A stretch of DNA of 35,201 bases from Synechococcus sp. UW140 (GTDB lineage: Bacteria > Cyanobacteriota > Cyanobacteriia > PCC-6307 > Cyanobiaceae), in assembly GCA_945875915.1 (NCBI GenBank), contig CAMCMT010000027.1, positions 1-35,201 of the forward strand, read 5' to 3'. Below, one piece after another: positions 35,121 through 35,201 of this stretch (position 1 is the stretch's first letter; every line of letters begins with the position of its first letter). The notes beneath the pieces are model-generated. The model made no database searches, was not told the origin of the DNA, and worked only from the letters and a program-made list of their open reading frames with translations. A program made the position numbers and the translations under genes.

Positions 35121-35199
35121 GAATGACGGTCTGTCATTCTGGAGGCGCAACTACGCCTCGTTGATCCACGATGAATCGTGACGATTGACTTGTCAAGTC
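35121..35199. repeat. Cluster of short palindromes at the right edge
   Basis: Four to five short inverted repeats in 79 bases: GAATGAC-GGTCT-GTCATTC (35121-35139), GAGGCG-CAACTA-CGCCTC (35142-35159), CACGAT-GA-ATCGTG (35167-35180), AATCGT-G-ACGATT (35174-35186, overlapping the previous one) and GACTTG-T-CAAGTC (35187-35199). They follow the stop codon of the unknown gene at 35101. The first two could be terminator-type stems; the tighter ones look more like protein-binding palindromes. The window ends inside or just after the cluster. Confidence 0.6.
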
Positions 35200-35201
35200 T
35201 T

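Overview
The window looks like chromosomal DNA from a picocyanobacterium of the Cyanobium / freshwater Synechococcus type. The evidence is the high GC content, the tight gene packing and the gene set: a ferredoxin-NADP reductase with an N-terminal phycobilisome-linker (CpcD-like) domain, the clock kinase SasA with a KaiB-like domain, the OpcA partner of glucose-6-phosphate dehydrogenase, a high-light-inducible protein, a PAP/fibrillin protein and a DUF928 + CHASE2-cyclase pair. This is inferred from gene content read by eye, not from a database search.

Layout. 1-1320: a probable IS256-type insertion-sequence end abuts the 3' part of a secreted-type DUF4114 protein gene that has lost its 5' end. 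1585-2736 (-): AAA/DUF4143 ATPase with a palindromic operator-like site in front of it. 2948-6847 (-): aminopeptidase N, a small exported protein and a CpeS/T-like calycin-fold protein. 6950-8348 (+): sasA, then tRNA-Glu(UUC). 8462-9040 (-): SRPBCC lipid-transfer-type protein. 9196-16697 (+): petH with a good terminator, then zwf-opcA, cobB/cbiA, acylphosphatase, histidine phosphatase and a GAP-family membrane protein. 16752-21500 (-): corA, a DUF6880 protein and glgX. 21510-24265 (+): MBL-like protein, HU, gluQ and a DnaJ-type zinc-finger protein. 24358-24885: two small divergent genes of unknown role.

From about 24900 to 30350 the region is looser and has decayed genes. It holds a frameshifted unknown gene, 640 bases without a convincing gene, a LuxR-type regulator with a degenerate receiver, an acetoin-type module (SDR oxidoreductase, broken acetolactate synthase, intact acetolactate decarboxylase with an unusual N-terminal ribbon-helix-helix-like extension) and an uninformative 500-base spacer. 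30450-31242 (+): an Hlip gene and a PAP/fibrillin gene four bases apart. 31371-33973 (-): DUF928 and CHASE2-adenylate cyclase genes overlapping by four bases. 34307-35101 (+): an unknown protein, with short palindromes on both sides.

Functionally, petH, zwf, opcA and glgX serve NADPH supply and glycogen use by day and night, and sasA is the clock output kinase that controls such genes in model cyanobacteria. The most distinctive observations are the RHH-like/acetolactate-decarboxylase fusion next to a dead acetolactate synthase, the paired operator-like sites before the DUF4143 ATPase, and the palindrome cluster at the right edge. I did not find a clear new multi-gene defence or mobile system.
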